DNA of 64,000 nt from Flavisolibacter tropicus (GCF_001644645.1 NZ_CP011390.1:1240001-1304000); one strand, 5' to 3'. Positions 1-8,845 are shown, counted from the first letter of the stretch. The notes: generated by a model not told the origin, from the sequence alone. A program made the numbers and translations.

Positions 1-193
1 CTGCCATCATCCTGTGTTCTGCCGTTGGGTAGGTTATTCCATCAACAACAAAGTGGGAAGGATACCATTGGCTGAAAAGAAACTTGCCAACCTGCTCTCC
101 TGTTTTGTTGGTGTGTCCCCAGAAGAATAGGTAATCAATACTTTCGTTATTGTCGTATCGCTGTTGTAGCCAGTTTATATCATAGGAGATCAT
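1..193 (-). CDS. NADAR-domain protein (YbiA-like), N-terminal part
   Basis: The gene runs off the left edge, so only the first 64 codons are visible. Translation on the minus strand from the ATG at 191-193 gives a protein whose start carries FFWGHT, then FLFSQWYPS, then PTAEHRMMA. This order is typical of NADAR proteins, N-glycosidases that act on ADP-ribosylated or ribosylated substrates; the family's acidic residue lies in the TAEH segment. No other in-frame ATG is seen just upstream. It leads a run of minus-strand accessory genes, and NADAR proteins are known partners of DarT-like ADP-ribosyltransferases, but no such partner is visible here. The family assignment is fairly safe. Its role here is inference. 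Confidence 0.75.
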   Translation of the reverse strand, partial: MISYDINWLQQRYDNNESIDYLFFWGHTNKTGEQVGKFLFSQWYPSHFVVDGITYPTAEHRMMA

Positions 194-273
194 ATAGTTA
201 TAGTGTTTTTATTCAGAGTATTTATTTCTAGCTATAAATACTACTTATCTTTTGTTTAGTCACAGAACTAGTC

Positions 274-588
274 TTATCCATTTATTATCTCAGGGTTTCG
301 CTCAATAGCTTCTTTGAATTTAACCTGCCAGCTTACCAGATGGATGGCCGTTTCCTCTAATTGTTCATCGAAGTATATCCAACAATTACAAGCATTTGAC
401 AACTGTTGCAAATGATCTATTTCAGTTTTTGTAATGCAGGTTCTTCCATACTCCCGTTCACCATTCACCAAAGCATCCCATAAAACATACTCTAGATTTT
501 GTAACCAACCAGCAGAGTAGCCTGCTTTAGAAATGTCACTCATTGCATCTGCCAATGCCTGTTGCTTTTCAGTAAGATCAATTAGCAT
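274..588 (-). CDS. Hypothetical protein, 104 aa
   Basis: I do not recognise this acidic, soluble, mostly helical-looking protein. It has no signal peptide and no membrane segment. Its ATG lies inside the last codons of the DUF4926-like gene upstream (7-base overlap, 582-588), so the two are very probably translationally coupled and work together. Trp, Cys and Tyr are fairly frequent (CNCWIYFDEQ in the middle). Tightly paired small proteins like this, next to SUKH-type genes, are often effector-immunity or toxin-antitoxin components. That reading rests on context only. Confidence 0.6.
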   Translation of the reverse strand: MLIDLTEKQQALADAMSDISKAGYSAGWLQNLEYVLWDALVNGEREYGRTCITKTEIDHLQQLSNACNCWIYFDEQLEETAIHLVSWQVKFKEAIERNPEIING

Positions 589-779
589 GGGTGAACATCT
601 TTAGCTTTTAAAGTAAAAGTAACCTGACCGTTATACTCAATGTTGTAACCGTCATTGTCCAGAAATTCAACCTCAACTGTTTCTTCATCCCAAACGCCAA
701 GAATAACACCCTTCATCCCTATTTTGAGCATAGGATTGATGTCTCTTAATAATTCTATGGTCTGATATGGCTGAAACAT
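582..779 (-). CDS. DUF4926-like small protein
   Basis: This 65-residue protein matches the plan of DUF4926 proteins: an opening stretch about a hydrophobic path (TIELLRDINPMLKIGMKGVI), then a short beta-rich barrel with a VEVEFLDNDG segment, then a closing KAKDVHPC where family members have an ADDVRP-like end. Such SH3-like mini-barrels are common beside toxin and immunity genes and have no known enzymatic role. The stop overlaps the start of the downstream 104-aa gene, so they form one transcription unit. The family call is from memory of its motif pattern, without alignment. Confidence 0.6.
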   Translation of the reverse strand: MFQPYQTIELLRDINPMLKIGMKGVILGVWDEETVEVEFLDNDGYNIEYNGQVTFTLKAKDVHPC

Positions 780-836
780 ATATAATAAATTAAAAGTAAA
801 GCATGAGAGGCAACAAACATAAATTGACTTATATAA

Positions 837-866
837 TTAAAAAGCCTCTCGTGATTGAGAGGCTAA
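837..866 (-). terminator. Intrinsic terminator
   Basis: On the minus strand GCCTCTC-AATCAC-GAGAGGC is followed by a short T run. It sits about 20 bases past the stop of the HSDR_N-like gene at 886 and separates it from the downstream DUF4926-like pair. Confidence 0.75.
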
Positions 867-885
867 TGTCTTAGGCTATAGTATT

Positions 886-1989
886 TTAACCCAATTCATC
901 AATAGGAGCTTTCAACACAACCTTGTCATACTGTTCTGCACCTTTGATTAACCGAGAGGCATATTCATAGAGTTGGTTGTTATCCTGAATCTCCACCTTT
1001 TCCTCCTTACCTGTATCAAAGAAGGTTACATGCTTCTTCTTTCCATTGAAGTGAAGCCTACAGATTGGCTTACGGTTATTATCATCTAACAAAACACCGA
1101 AGTAAGTCTGTTGGTCTCTTTGAGTGATACGACTAACATTGAATTTAGAGCATAAGATAGCACGTACAATGTAGAAGGCTTCCAACTCTTCTGCCGTTGT
1201 CTGAATCTTGTTCTCTTCTGTAGCTGTTGTAGCCGTTGCTGTTATTTCTTCCTTTTCAATCTCTTGTTGGCGTTGTTGGTCAGTAGCTAATGCTGATTTT
1301 AATCGCTCATTAATAGCATCATTAATATACTGGTGGAAGGAACGCTTTACCAGTCCACGAAACTGCTCTAATACTTTTGCCGTTACCACTGTAGGATATA
1401 CCGACTTGGCAAAGTAGCGGGTAAAATCATCTGAAGGTTCACTAATTTCATGCACAATCTTGGCTCTCAATTCTGACATGAACTTTAGTTCACTGGCTGT
1501 ATTAATGATGCTCTCTAGATTAAAATAGCTTTTATGGAACTCCTTCAGCTTTTCTACCTGTACGTCTTTGATGTCATCAATGCGAAACTCAAAGAATGGC
1601 TTTTCATCCATCTTATTGGCTTCTACTAGGTCAGTGTAGAAACGATACACAATCCCATTTGTCAGGATACCAAACTTAGCGGAAGATGTATGGAAGTAAC
1701 GGAACAACTGGCTGTTATGTGGATTTAGATCAGCCGACCAGTGTTTGCATTCAATTAAAATAATTGGCTTCTCATCTTTCAGTATTGCGTAGTCAACTTT
1801 CTCACCTTTCTTAATACCGATGTCAGCCACAAACTCTGGCACTACCTCCAACGGGTCAAATACATCGTAGCCTAAACATTGAATGAAGGGCATAATGAAG
1901 GCGTTCTTGGTAGCTTCTTCAGTTTGAATTTTATCCTTCATTTTGGCAACTCGGTCAGCAAGTTGCTTTACTTGGTCTTTGAAGTCCAT
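886..1989 (-). CDS. HSDR_N-type PD-(D/E)XK nuclease-like protein
   Basis: This 367-residue protein starts with a helical segment and TEEATKNAFIMPFIQCLGYDVF, then has D66 in KVDYAIL and E80-C-K82 in IECKHW. That spacing is the PD-(D/E)XK nuclease core seen in the N-terminal domain of type I restriction R subunits. No helicase motor motifs follow, and the protein is far shorter than HsdR, so it is a stand-alone nuclease-domain protein of a common bacterial family. The C-terminal 120 residues (from about 240) form a separate domain with FGVLLDDNNRKPICRLHF, as in related proteins annotated as restriction-like. No methylase or specificity gene is near. It may act in defence, or simply be an accessory nuclease. 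Confidence 0.7.
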   Translation of the reverse strand: MDFKDQVKQLADRVAKMKDKIQTEEATKNAFIMPFIQCLGYDVFDPLEVVPEFVADIGIKKGEKVDYAILKDEKPIILIECKHWSADLNPHNSQLFRYFHTSSAKFGILTNGIVYRFYTDLVEANKMDEKPFFEFRIDDIKDVQVEKLKEFHKSYFNLESIINTASELKFMSELRAKIVHEISEPSDDFTRYFAKSVYPTVVTAKVLEQFRGLVKRSFHQYINDAINERLKSALATDQQRQQEIEKEEITATATTATEENKIQTTAEELEAFYIVRAILCSKFNVSRITQRDQQTYFGVLLDDNNRKPICRLHFNGKKKHVTFFDTGKEEKVEIQDNNQLYEYASRLIKGAEQYDKVVLKAPIDELG

Positions 1990-2195
1990 AAATAAACAGT
2001 TGGTTTTGGTTTGTAATGTAAGAATTATTCTATAGAAAATATAAGCGTTTATACATATCGCTTAGGGTAAGTTATAACAACGACTTTAATATTAAAAAGA
2101 CCCAGTTTCCTGTTTCTAGACCTTAACAGGAGGAAACAAGAAACGATATTTAATGCTTCCGCTATGGCAGTAAACTTCATGTTAGCTGAAGTGAT

Positions 2196-2627
2196 TTACT
2201 CCTCATACCGATAGTTGTATAATGACTCTAAGAATGCAACAAAGTCATTCCCCAAGAATGCAATAGGGTCAGTATCAAAGTTGGACATTAAGCCAAACGA
2301 ATGAAATGTGCTGTTGATTTTATGGAAGGCATAACCAGTATCGGCTGCATCCTTACCAAAGAGAAAGTAATCTGGAATGTCAGACATTAAAAGTTCATAA
2401 TCAATGTTAACCTGCCTGAGTTCAGTAATAGGAAAAAAACACAGCCAACTATCTTCTCCAACCTCACCTTCACCACCATTAAACCCTTTCATTACCTCAA
2501 TGTAAGAGTCAGGAAATCGGAATTCAAATGATTTGATTATTCCTTCAAATTCCAGTTCCTGCATTGGTTCATCTTTTTCCAGACCTGATAGAAGATGGTC
2601 AACTCTTTCTTTTAAATCCTTTTGCAC
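2196..2627 (-). CDS. SMI1/KNR4 (SUKH) family protein
   Basis: 143 residues with the SUKH signature: an N-terminal helix, EFRFPDSYIEVMKGFNGGEG (residues about 34-53), a hydrophobic WLCFFPITEL strand, then GKDAADTGYAF and a C-terminal DFVAFLESLYN helix. SUKH proteins are single-domain immunity proteins of polymorphic and contact-dependent toxin systems, and some are general scaffolds. No toxin gene is visible in the window, so this would be an orphan immunity protein or one serving a toxin outside the window. It is flanked by gaps of roughly 150-200 bases, so it is probably transcribed by itself. The family call is strong. The partner is unknown. Confidence 0.8.
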   Translation of the reverse strand: MQKDLKERVDHLLSGLEKDEPMQELEFEGIIKSFEFRFPDSYIEVMKGFNGGEGEVGEDSWLCFFPITELRQVNIDYELLMSDIPDYFLFGKDAADTGYAFHKINSTFHSFGLMSNFDTDPIAFLGNDFVAFLESLYNYRYEE

Positions 2628-2786
2628 TTTCTTGAAGATTGTTAATTTCGGCTAACGGAGAGGCTTTCTGAAGCACAGGCATCTGTGATTCTGTAACCTC
2701 GTTCCTGATTTAAAGATAATAGAATTTATGGGTTGAGTGTTTATACTACAGCCTGTATTTCGGGAAACCTGCGTTATCGGCTCAGC

Positions 2787-3131
2787 TCAGGCATCTAGCA
2801 ATTCAGCTTCATTAAATTCTACAAACCGACTGCCTGCATTGGTCATGATTTCAACTTTAAGTTTTGAGCTTTGAACAGTTCCATAAGCATTCATGTATGT
2901 ATGCTTTTGTGAATGAAGCTGTTTTATTTCCATTATAGTGGGTCGCCCTAAAAACGGAATTTCTTTTTTGATGTATACAATAGCATCTTTAAAACGAAGC
3001 ACCTTGTTTTCAAATACGTTGTTTTCCCAGTCTACAGGAAAGTGAAGCAAGAAATCCAATGTCTGAGAGGCAGTATCTTCTCTTACTTCAAGAACTATCG
3101 CATCATGGAAGGAAAAATCGTCGAAAATCAT
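2787..3131 (-). CDS. Hypothetical immunity-like protein
   Basis: 114 residues, opening with FDDFSFHDAIVLEVRE, the 'FHDA' start seen in several small immunity-like families. It then alternates beta strands (LDFLLHFPVDW, VLRFKDAIVYI, KLKVEIMT). It is soluble, with no signal peptide or membrane helix. It belongs to the same minus-strand run of small accessory genes as the SUKH protein. I cannot name a family with confidence. Confidence 0.55.
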   Translation of the reverse strand: MIFDDFSFHDAIVLEVREDTASQTLDFLLHFPVDWENNVFENKVLRFKDAIVYIKKEIPFLGRPTIMEIKQLHSQKHTYMNAYGTVQSSKLKVEIMTNAGSRFVEFNEAELLDA

Positions 3132-3464
3132 AATGGTTTTGGTTGCCGATAACTATCTAATATATGCAACTCCTTGTTCCATTTACTATTGACTACCAAT
3201 AAAATTTGGAACAAATTTGCACTGGTAATGCGAATCTGGTAACAAAGAAAACGCAAGTTCTACTAATTACTATTGCAGTCCATTTGTGGCTTACAACAAC
3301 TACTATTCTTTCTCTCAATGATTGCAGTTTACAATTAAAGGCAAGTAAATAAATAATAGCGTTTTAAAGAGGCAATAAATAAAAAAAAGAAAAGCACTCT
3401 GTTAAGAGTGCTTTTCTTTTATGTAAACTATATTATTACTTCTCAATTCTACCTAGTCATGTAC
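3132..3464. other. Intergenic, AT-rich
   Basis: This 333-base gap separates the accessory cluster from rseP. The only clear element is the terminator at 3381-3420. No tRNA or plausible short gene was seen. Confidence 0.5.
3381..3420 (-). terminator. Terminator, probably bidirectional
   Basis: Perfect stem AGCACTCT-GTTA-AGAGTGCT, extended by AAAAG/CTTTT, with an A run on the left and a T run on the right. It lies 45 bases after the rseP stop. Confidence 0.85.
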
Positions 3465-4808
3465 TTACTTAAATAAGCGCCAAATGTCTAAGCCAAAAGC
3501 ATAGACCATCAAGCTCAACAGCAGTACCATACCTACCATTTGCGCATACTCCATGAACTTATCGCTAGGCTTGCGGCCAGTGATCATTTCATAAATGGTA
3601 AACAGTGCGTGACCACCATCCAGAGCCGGAATAGGAAGGATATTCATGAAGGCCAGGATAATAGAGAATAAGGCTGTCATGGTCCAGAAACGCTGCCAAT
3701 CCCAGCTGCCGCCAAAGGTTTTACCAATGGAAAGCACACTGCCTAGGTTGTCTTTTACTTTATGTTCTTTAGAGGTGAACAATAGCCCTATACCTCTAAC
3801 ATATTCTTTTAGCTTATCTACACCAAAGCTAATACCCGCTGGAATAGACTCCGCAAACGTGTATTCCTTCTTCTCGGTTACAAATACGTTTTTAGGGAAA
3901 AAGCCTACACTACCCGTCTCCGTAGTTTTTACGCTAACATCAACTGTGTCTTTGCCATTGCGTAACACTTTCAGTGTAACCGGTGTGCTCTTAAACTGGC
4001 GTTTTACTTTTTCAAATTCATGGAAGTAAGGTGTAGGCTGATTATTCAGCGCCACTATCTGATCACCTTTTTGTAGTTTACCGCTGATATAATTTACATC
4101 GTCAGAAAGGCTGTCAATGATAATAGGGAAACGCGGAGAAACAAAACCTTTCAATTGGTTTTGCGTTAGCTTACTTATAAATCCTTCTGGCAGGTTAATG
4201 ACTGTATCCTTTCCGCTTCTGTTGATAGTCAGGTTGGCCTTTTCATTCAACATTAAGCTAGCTGGAAGGTCGTTGTAATAAGCCAGCGGTTTATTATTAA
4301 TGGCTGTGATCAAATCGCCATCTTTAACACCCACATTCGTAGCCAATGAATCGGCCGCCAATCCATAGGTCAGGTTTTTCATGGGCAGGCGCTCTTCACC
4401 CCAAACAAAAAGGATCATAGCAAACAGCACCAGTGCCAGGATAAAGTTCACTACTACCCCACCGATCATAATGATCAAACGTTGCCAGGCTGGCTTGCTA
4501 CGAAACTCGTAAGGCTGAGCCGGCTGGTTCATTTGCTCTTTATCCATGCTCTCATCAATCATACCAGCAATCTTCACATAGCCACCCAAGGGTACCCAGC
4601 CAAGACCGTATTCTGTTTCTCCTATTTTCTTCTTCCACAGGGAGAACCAGGGATTAAAAAACAGGTAAAATTTATCGACGCGGCAACCAAACCATTTTGC
4701 AGGAAAGAAGTGCCCCATTTCATGGAGTACAACCAGTATAGAGAAAGCCAAAATAAATTGCCCGATGTTGGCAAATAAGGCGGACCAATTAACAGCTAAT
4801 AAAAACAT
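3465..4808 (-). CDS. rseP: RIP metalloprotease RseP (site-2 protease)
   Basis: An intramembrane zinc metalloprotease that cleaves anti-sigma factors and remnant signal peptides in the inner membrane. The HEMGH zinc motif is at residues 29-33 inside the first membrane helix. The second metal motif, NILPIPALDGGH, lies near the C-terminus in the third helix. Between them are two PDZ-like regions (around 130-210 and 215-290). Length 447 is normal. The sequence TEYGLGWVPLGGYVKIAGM after the first helix is the usual family segment. It follows dxr on the same strand, an order widely kept in bacteria, with a 135-base spacer, so the two may be co-transcribed. The terminator at 3381-3420 closes the unit. 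Confidence 0.95.
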   Translation of the reverse strand: MFLLAVNWSALFANIGQFILAFSILVVLHEMGHFFPAKWFGCRVDKFYLFFNPWFSLWKKKIGETEYGLGWVPLGGYVKIAGMIDESMDKEQMNQPAQPYEFRSKPAWQRLIIMIGGVVVNFILALVLFAMILFVWGEERLPMKNLTYGLAADSLATNVGVKDGDLITAINNKPLAYYNDLPASLMLNEKANLTINRSGKDTVINLPEGFISKLTQNQLKGFVSPRFPIIIDSLSDDVNYISGKLQKGDQIVALNNQPTPYFHEFEKVKRQFKSTPVTLKVLRNGKDTVDVSVKTTETGSVGFFPKNVFVTEKKEYTFAESIPAGISFGVDKLKEYVRGIGLLFTSKEHKVKDNLGSVLSIGKTFGGSWDWQRFWTMTALFSIILAFMNILPIPALDGGHALFTIYEMITGRKPSDKFMEYAQMVGMVLLLSLMVYAFGLDIWRLFK

Positions 4809-4943
4809 ATTGAATGATATCAGAAGAATCTTTTATTGAAAAAATCAAGTAACAAATATCTTATAATAAACCAACCTGCGTGCACCCTTTGTCATTTTAG
4901 GACGCAGCTCAGCTATTATTAACGGTGTTTTAAGTGTTTGATT

Positions 4944-6113
4944 TTACAGCTTGATCATCTCTGCGGCATAGGTTCTGGCCTCACCATCGCTATCCAAATA
5001 CTCCTCCAAAGTAGGCTGTTGAATGAACTTCACTTTTTGCATGGTATGCTCTATAACATCCGTCATATCAAGGAAGCCCAGCTTGTTCCGTAAGAACGCA
5101 TACACCGCAATTTCGTTGGCGGCGTTCATAATACAGGCCAGATTTCCTCCCTTATTCAGGGCTTCAATGGCCAGCGTGAGATTACGGAAAGTGCGATAGT
5201 CGGGCTCGTCGAATGTTAACGTTTTGAACTTTTTGAAATCGCAACGCGGATAGCTATTTTGAATGCGCTGAGGGAAAGCTAAAGCGTATTGAATGGGTAA
5301 CTTCATATCTGGCAGTCCCATTTGCGCTTTGATGCTACCATCTTCAAATTGCACCATGGAGTGCACGATGCTTTGTGGGTGTATAAGCACCTCAATCTGT
5401 TCAGGACGTAGATTGAATAACCATTTGGCTTCAATCATTTCCAAACCCTTATTCATCAATGTAGCTGAATCTACGCTGATCTTGGCACCCATGCTCCAGT
5501 TGGGATGTTGCAGGGCGTGCTCCCGTTTTACATTCACCAGGTAGTTTGGCTTACGACCCAGGAATGGTCCACCAGAAGCGGTTAGCAAGATCTTCTCAAC
5601 CGGGTTGCGGGTTTCCCCTACGAGGCATTGAAATATTGCGGAATGCTCGGAATCGACGGGAATAATTGGTACGCGCTTTTGAAAGGCCGTTTGCATTACG
5701 ATATCGCCAGCCACCACCAGCGTTTCTTTATTAGCAAGCGCAATAGCCTTGCCGGCATTGATGGCGCTAAGTGTAGGTTTCAAACCAGCATAACCAACAA
5801 TGGCTGCCAGCATGAGGTCATAGATATCCATACCTGCCACTTCTTCCAATGCTTTCTCTCCAGCAAATACTTTACTATCCGAAGATGCTAAAGCTTCGCG
5901 TACTTTGGCATATTTACTTTCATCGCAGATCACCACCACGTTTGGCTTAAACTTAATCGCCTGTTCAATCAGTAGATCCTCGTTGCCATTGGCGGTCAAT
6001 ATTTCTACAGAAAACTTATCAGGGTTAGCCGCAATCACATCCAGGGCCTGTGTACCAATAGACCCTGTTGAACCAAAGATGCCAATGCGTTTTATCGAGG
6101 CGTTTGCATTCAT
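4944..6113 (-). CDS. dxr: 1-deoxy-D-xylulose 5-phosphate reductoisomerase
   Basis: Converts DXP to MEP with NADPH, the committed step of the MEP isoprenoid pathway, in the cytoplasm. The NADPH-binding GIFGSTGSIG is at residues 11-20. ALANKETLVVAG and PVDSEHSAIFQCL carry the metal- and substrate-binding acidic residues. ISVDSATLMNKGLEMIEA and HPQSIVHSMV complete the core. Length 389 is standard, and the start follows directly from the NADPH motif position. It stands upstream of rseP on the same strand. The gap to the upstream adenylating enzyme is 51 bases, so all three may share a transcript. Confidence 0.97.
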   Translation of the reverse strand: MNANASIKRIGIFGSTGSIGTQALDVIAANPDKFSVEILTANGNEDLLIEQAIKFKPNVVVICDESKYAKVREALASSDSKVFAGEKALEEVAGMDIYDLMLAAIVGYAGLKPTLSAINAGKAIALANKETLVVAGDIVMQTAFQKRVPIIPVDSEHSAIFQCLVGETRNPVEKILLTASGGPFLGRKPNYLVNVKREHALQHPNWSMGAKISVDSATLMNKGLEMIEAKWLFNLRPEQIEVLIHPQSIVHSMVQFEDGSIKAQMGLPDMKLPIQYALAFPQRIQNSYPRCDFKKFKTLTFDEPDYRTFRNLTLAIEALNKGGNLACIMNAANEIAVYAFLRNKLGFLDMTDVIEHTMQKVKFIQQPTLEEYLDSDGEARTYAAEMIKL

Positions 6114-6164
6114 AGTGGATTTATAAAAATAAGTAAGTCATTAGGGAATAACAAAATAGGTTCA

Positions 6165-7661
6165 TTATGACTCTATCCAGTTTTGTAAAGCGTTAGCAAT
6201 AGCACGATCGTTACTTAAGCGAGGCACTTTATTCTGCCCGCCTAACTTGCCGATCGATTTCATATAATCAATGAAGCCATTCTTGCGCACCACAGAAATT
6301 TTCAGCGGCTGCAAAATATTACCCCTGATCAGATCATCGTAATAGATATTTTTTTGACGCAGGTTCTCATTTACCTGTTGTGCAAAGGCTTCAAGATTGT
6401 CAGGTTTGTTTTCAAATTCAACGAACCACTCGTGGTAGCTCTTTCCTTCGCCCTGTTGAATAAATGGAGCTACGGTGAATTCGGTGATGCGTACATTGTT
6501 TCTTTCAGCAGCTTTTAACAGGCTGTGTTCTACTTCTTCACCAATAACGTGCTCACCAAACGCCGAAATAAAATGCTTGGTACGACCTGTAACAACTAAA
6601 CGATATGGATCTGTACTAACAAACTTTACTGTATCGCCCAGGTTGTAACTCCATAAACCGGCATTATTGTTTATAATCAAGGCATAGTTCTCTCCCACTT
6701 TTACATCGTGCAAAGAAAGACGCGTAGGATTATCATTAAATATTTCGCCAGCAGGAATAAATTCAAAGAAGATACCGCTATTGGTATTTAACAATAGGCC
6801 TTCTTCTGTTTGCGTATCCTGGAAAGCGAAGAAACCTTCAGAGGCAGGGAAGGTTTCGATAGCATCGATCTTCTGACCAATGCTTTCAAAAAGTTTTGCT
6901 CTATAAGGTTCAAAGTTGACGCCGCCATGCACCAACACAGAGAATTGCGGAAAAAGGTCTTTGATCCTTTTACCACTTTTTTCCTGCAAGCGATCAAAGT
7001 ACATCTGCACCCATGGCGGAATACCGCTGATCAGTGTCATGTCTTGGTTGATCGTTTCCTCTACAATCTTATCCAACTTGGTTTCCCAGTCTTCAATGCA
7101 GTTGGTCTCATAGCTGGGCAGTTGGTTAGAGCGCAGATATTTAGGAACGTGGTGATTGACTATGCCGCTCAAACGACCTGTAGGAATACCGCCAATACGC
7201 TCCAGCTCTGGCGAGCCAGACAGGAAAATTAATTTGCCGTCGGCAAAGGCTGTATTTCCTGTTTCAGCCATATAGCAGAGCAAGGCATTACGGGCTGTAT
7301 TGATGTGGTTGGGAATCGATTCATTTGTAATGGGAATGTATTTTACCCCACTAGTAGTGCCAGAGGTTTTGGCAAAATAGATGGGCTTACCCTTCCACAG
7401 TACATTATGCCGGCCCTCTTTTACCTTATTTATATAAGGCTTAAAGGCCTCATAATCGCGAATGGGCACGCCTTGAGTGTACTCCCTATAGGAGTTAATA
7501 TTTCCAAACTGGTGATCTTTTCCGAACTCTGTATTCTTTCCAACCTTTAAAAGCTCCTTTAAAATAGCATCCTGATCGGCAAGGGCAGTATGCATACCCT
7601 TACGTATTTTTGAATGTATATAGGAAGCAAAAGGCTTTGCTAATAGTGATTTGATTTTCAT
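6165..7661 (-). CDS. GH3 auxin-responsive-type acyl-adenylating enzyme
   Basis: 498 residues of the bacterial GH3 family, relatives of plant acyl-acid-amido synthetases in the ANL adenylate-forming superfamily. This GH3 is unrelated to glycoside hydrolase family 3. The ATP-binding TSGTTSGVKYIPIT lies near residue 100. ASEGFFAFQD corresponds to the second adenylation motif, and VVTGRTKHFISAFGEHVIGE to the hinge region. The substrate of bacterial members is unknown. It is a cytosolic enzyme with no signal peptide. It is probably co-transcribed with dxr-rseP, and the intergenic region upstream is shared with the divergent rplU promoter. Confidence 0.88.
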   Translation of the reverse strand: MKIKSLLAKPFASYIHSKIRKGMHTALADQDAILKELLKVGKNTEFGKDHQFGNINSYREYTQGVPIRDYEAFKPYINKVKEGRHNVLWKGKPIYFAKTSGTTSGVKYIPITNESIPNHINTARNALLCYMAETGNTAFADGKLIFLSGSPELERIGGIPTGRLSGIVNHHVPKYLRSNQLPSYETNCIEDWETKLDKIVEETINQDMTLISGIPPWVQMYFDRLQEKSGKRIKDLFPQFSVLVHGGVNFEPYRAKLFESIGQKIDAIETFPASEGFFAFQDTQTEEGLLLNTNSGIFFEFIPAGEIFNDNPTRLSLHDVKVGENYALIINNNAGLWSYNLGDTVKFVSTDPYRLVVTGRTKHFISAFGEHVIGEEVEHSLLKAAERNNVRITEFTVAPFIQQGEGKSYHEWFVEFENKPDNLEAFAQQVNENLRQKNIYYDDLIRGNILQPLKISVVRKNGFIDYMKSIGKLGGQNKVPRLSNDRAIANALQNWIES

Positions 7662-7783
7662 CGTAGGCTTATATAAAGCTGCTGCCCCTCTTCCCAGAGG
7701 GAAAAAATGGCTGCTAAACCGGCACGAATATACTGAATAGCCGTTAAGGCGCTCTTAATTTAGCTTTAACAAAAGGGAAATTG

Positions 7784-7814
7784 TTGGTCACTTCAGAAAA
7801 TACCATTACCTTTG
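7784..7814 (+). promoter_or_regulatory. Bacteroidota-type promoter of rplU-rpmA
   Basis: TTG at 7784, a 20-base spacer, then TACCTTTG at 7807-7814, an exact match to the -7 element TAnnTTTG. Transcription would begin a few bases later, just before the rplU ATG at 7837. Confidence 0.7.
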
Positions 7815-7836
7815 CCAACCTAATTTTTGAACCGTT

Positions 7837-8139
7837 ATGTTCGCAATCGTAAAAATAGCTGGTAAGCAATTCAAGGTTGAAAAAGACCAAACTTTATACG
7901 TGCCTAATATTAAAGGCAACGCCGGCGACAAAGTAGAATTTGGCGAAGTGATTTTAGCTGATGCCAACGGAAATTTATCATTTGCAGATGCTGTAAGTGT
8001 AAAAGTACAAGCAGAGATCCTTGATCATGTAAAAGGTGATAAGGTAATTGCTTATAAGCAAAAGCGTAGAAAAGGTTTCCGTAAAAAATTAGGTCACCGT
8101 ACGCACTATACTAAAATCAGAATCAGCAATATTGCTTAA
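7837..8139 (+). CDS. rplU: 50S ribosomal protein L21
   Basis: Component of the large ribosomal subunit that binds 23S rRNA. The 100-residue sequence begins MFAIVKIAGKQFKVEKDQTL and has the C-terminal KRRKGFRKKLGHRTHYTKIRI block characteristic of L21. It is followed after 58 bases by rpmA, the conserved L21-L27 order. Lysine-rich and basic as expected. Confidence 0.98.
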   Translation: MFAIVKIAGKQFKVEKDQTLYVPNIKGNAGDKVEFGEVILADANGNLSFADAVSVKVQAEILDHVKGDKVIAYKQKRRKGFRKKLGHRTHYTKIRISNIA

Positions 8140-8197
8140 CCCTTTGTCAGCTTAGGGAATTATTAATTAATAACTATCATTTTTAAAATAAACTATC

Positions 8198-8464
8198 ATG
8201 GCTCACAAGAAAGGTGAAGGTAGTGTAAAGAACGGCCGCGACTCAAACAGCAAGCGTTTGGGCGTAAAAATTTACGGTGGTCAACCCGCTATTGCAGGTA
8301 ACATTATTGTTCGTCAACGTGGTACTGTATATCACCCAGGTTCAAACGTAGGTGTTGGTAAAGACTATACACTGTTTGCTTTATCTGATGGTGTTGTTGA
8401 ATTCAAAAAAGGCAGACAAAACAGAACATTCGTATCTGTTAATGCCGTTGAAGCAACTGCTTAA
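8198..8464 (+). CDS. rpmA: 50S ribosomal protein L27
   Basis: An 88-residue L27 that starts [20 protein letters not shown] with the usual [24 protein letters not shown]. The N-terminus reaches toward the peptidyl transferase centre. There is no extended N-terminal prepeptide of the Firmicutes kind. It forms an operon with rplU. No terminator is seen before the histone-like gene, so read-through into it is possible. Confidence 0.98.
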   Translation: MAHKKGEGSVKNGRDSNSKRLGVKIYGGQPAIAGNIIVRQRGTVYHPGSNVGVGKDYTLFALSDGVVEFKKGRQNRTFVSVNAVEATA

Positions 8465-8496
8465 TTGCCTTGCCTGAATTAATGGTGCATAAAAAA

Positions 8497-8527
8497 TTTG
8501 ACGGTATAAAATTTGTTTCTAACTTTA
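8497..8527 (+). promoter_or_regulatory. Candidate promoter for the histone-like gene
   Basis: TTTG at 8497-8500, 19 bases, then TAACTTTA at 8520-8527, one mismatch from TAnnTTTG. It sits 40 bases before the ATG at 8567. Confidence 0.5.
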
Positions 8528-8566
8528 CTATCGTTATTTTTTAACTAACCATTAAATTCAAAAACT

Positions 8567-8845
8567 ATGGCAACAGCAAAAAAAGCTGCCAGCAAAGGTT
8601 CAACATCTAAAGCAGCTCCTAAAAAGGCAGCCGCTAAAAAAGCAGCTCCTGCTAAAAAAGTAGCAGCAAAAAAAGCAGCTCCTGCAAAGAAAGCAGCAGC
8701 TAAAAAAGCAGCTCCTAAAAAAGCAGCAGCAAAGAAAGCAGCTCCTGCTAAAAAAGCAGCTCCTGCAAAGAAAGTTGCAGCAAAGAAAGCAGCTCCTGCT
8801 AAAAAAGCAGCTCCTGCAAAAAAAGCAGCAGCTAAAAAGAAATAA
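8567..8845 (+). CDS. Histone H1-like lysine/alanine/proline-rich protein
   Basis: A 92-residue protein made almost entirely of K, A and P, in degenerate repeats of the KKAAPAKKAAA type after a short MATAKKAASKGSTSK head. It resembles the C-terminal tail of eukaryotic histone H1 and the HctB/AlgP-type bacterial DNA-binding tails, so it most likely binds DNA non-specifically and helps compact the nucleoid. There is no folded domain. The repeated DNA makes the length prone to change by slippage. It has its own candidate promoter and a clear terminator. The long open frames on the opposite strand are a by-product of the low-complexity repeat. Confidence 0.85.
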   Translation: MATAKKAASKGSTSKAAPKKAAAKKAAPAKKVAAKKAAPAKKAAAKKAAPKKAAAKKAAPAKKAAPAKKVAAKKAAPAKKAAPAKKAAAKKK

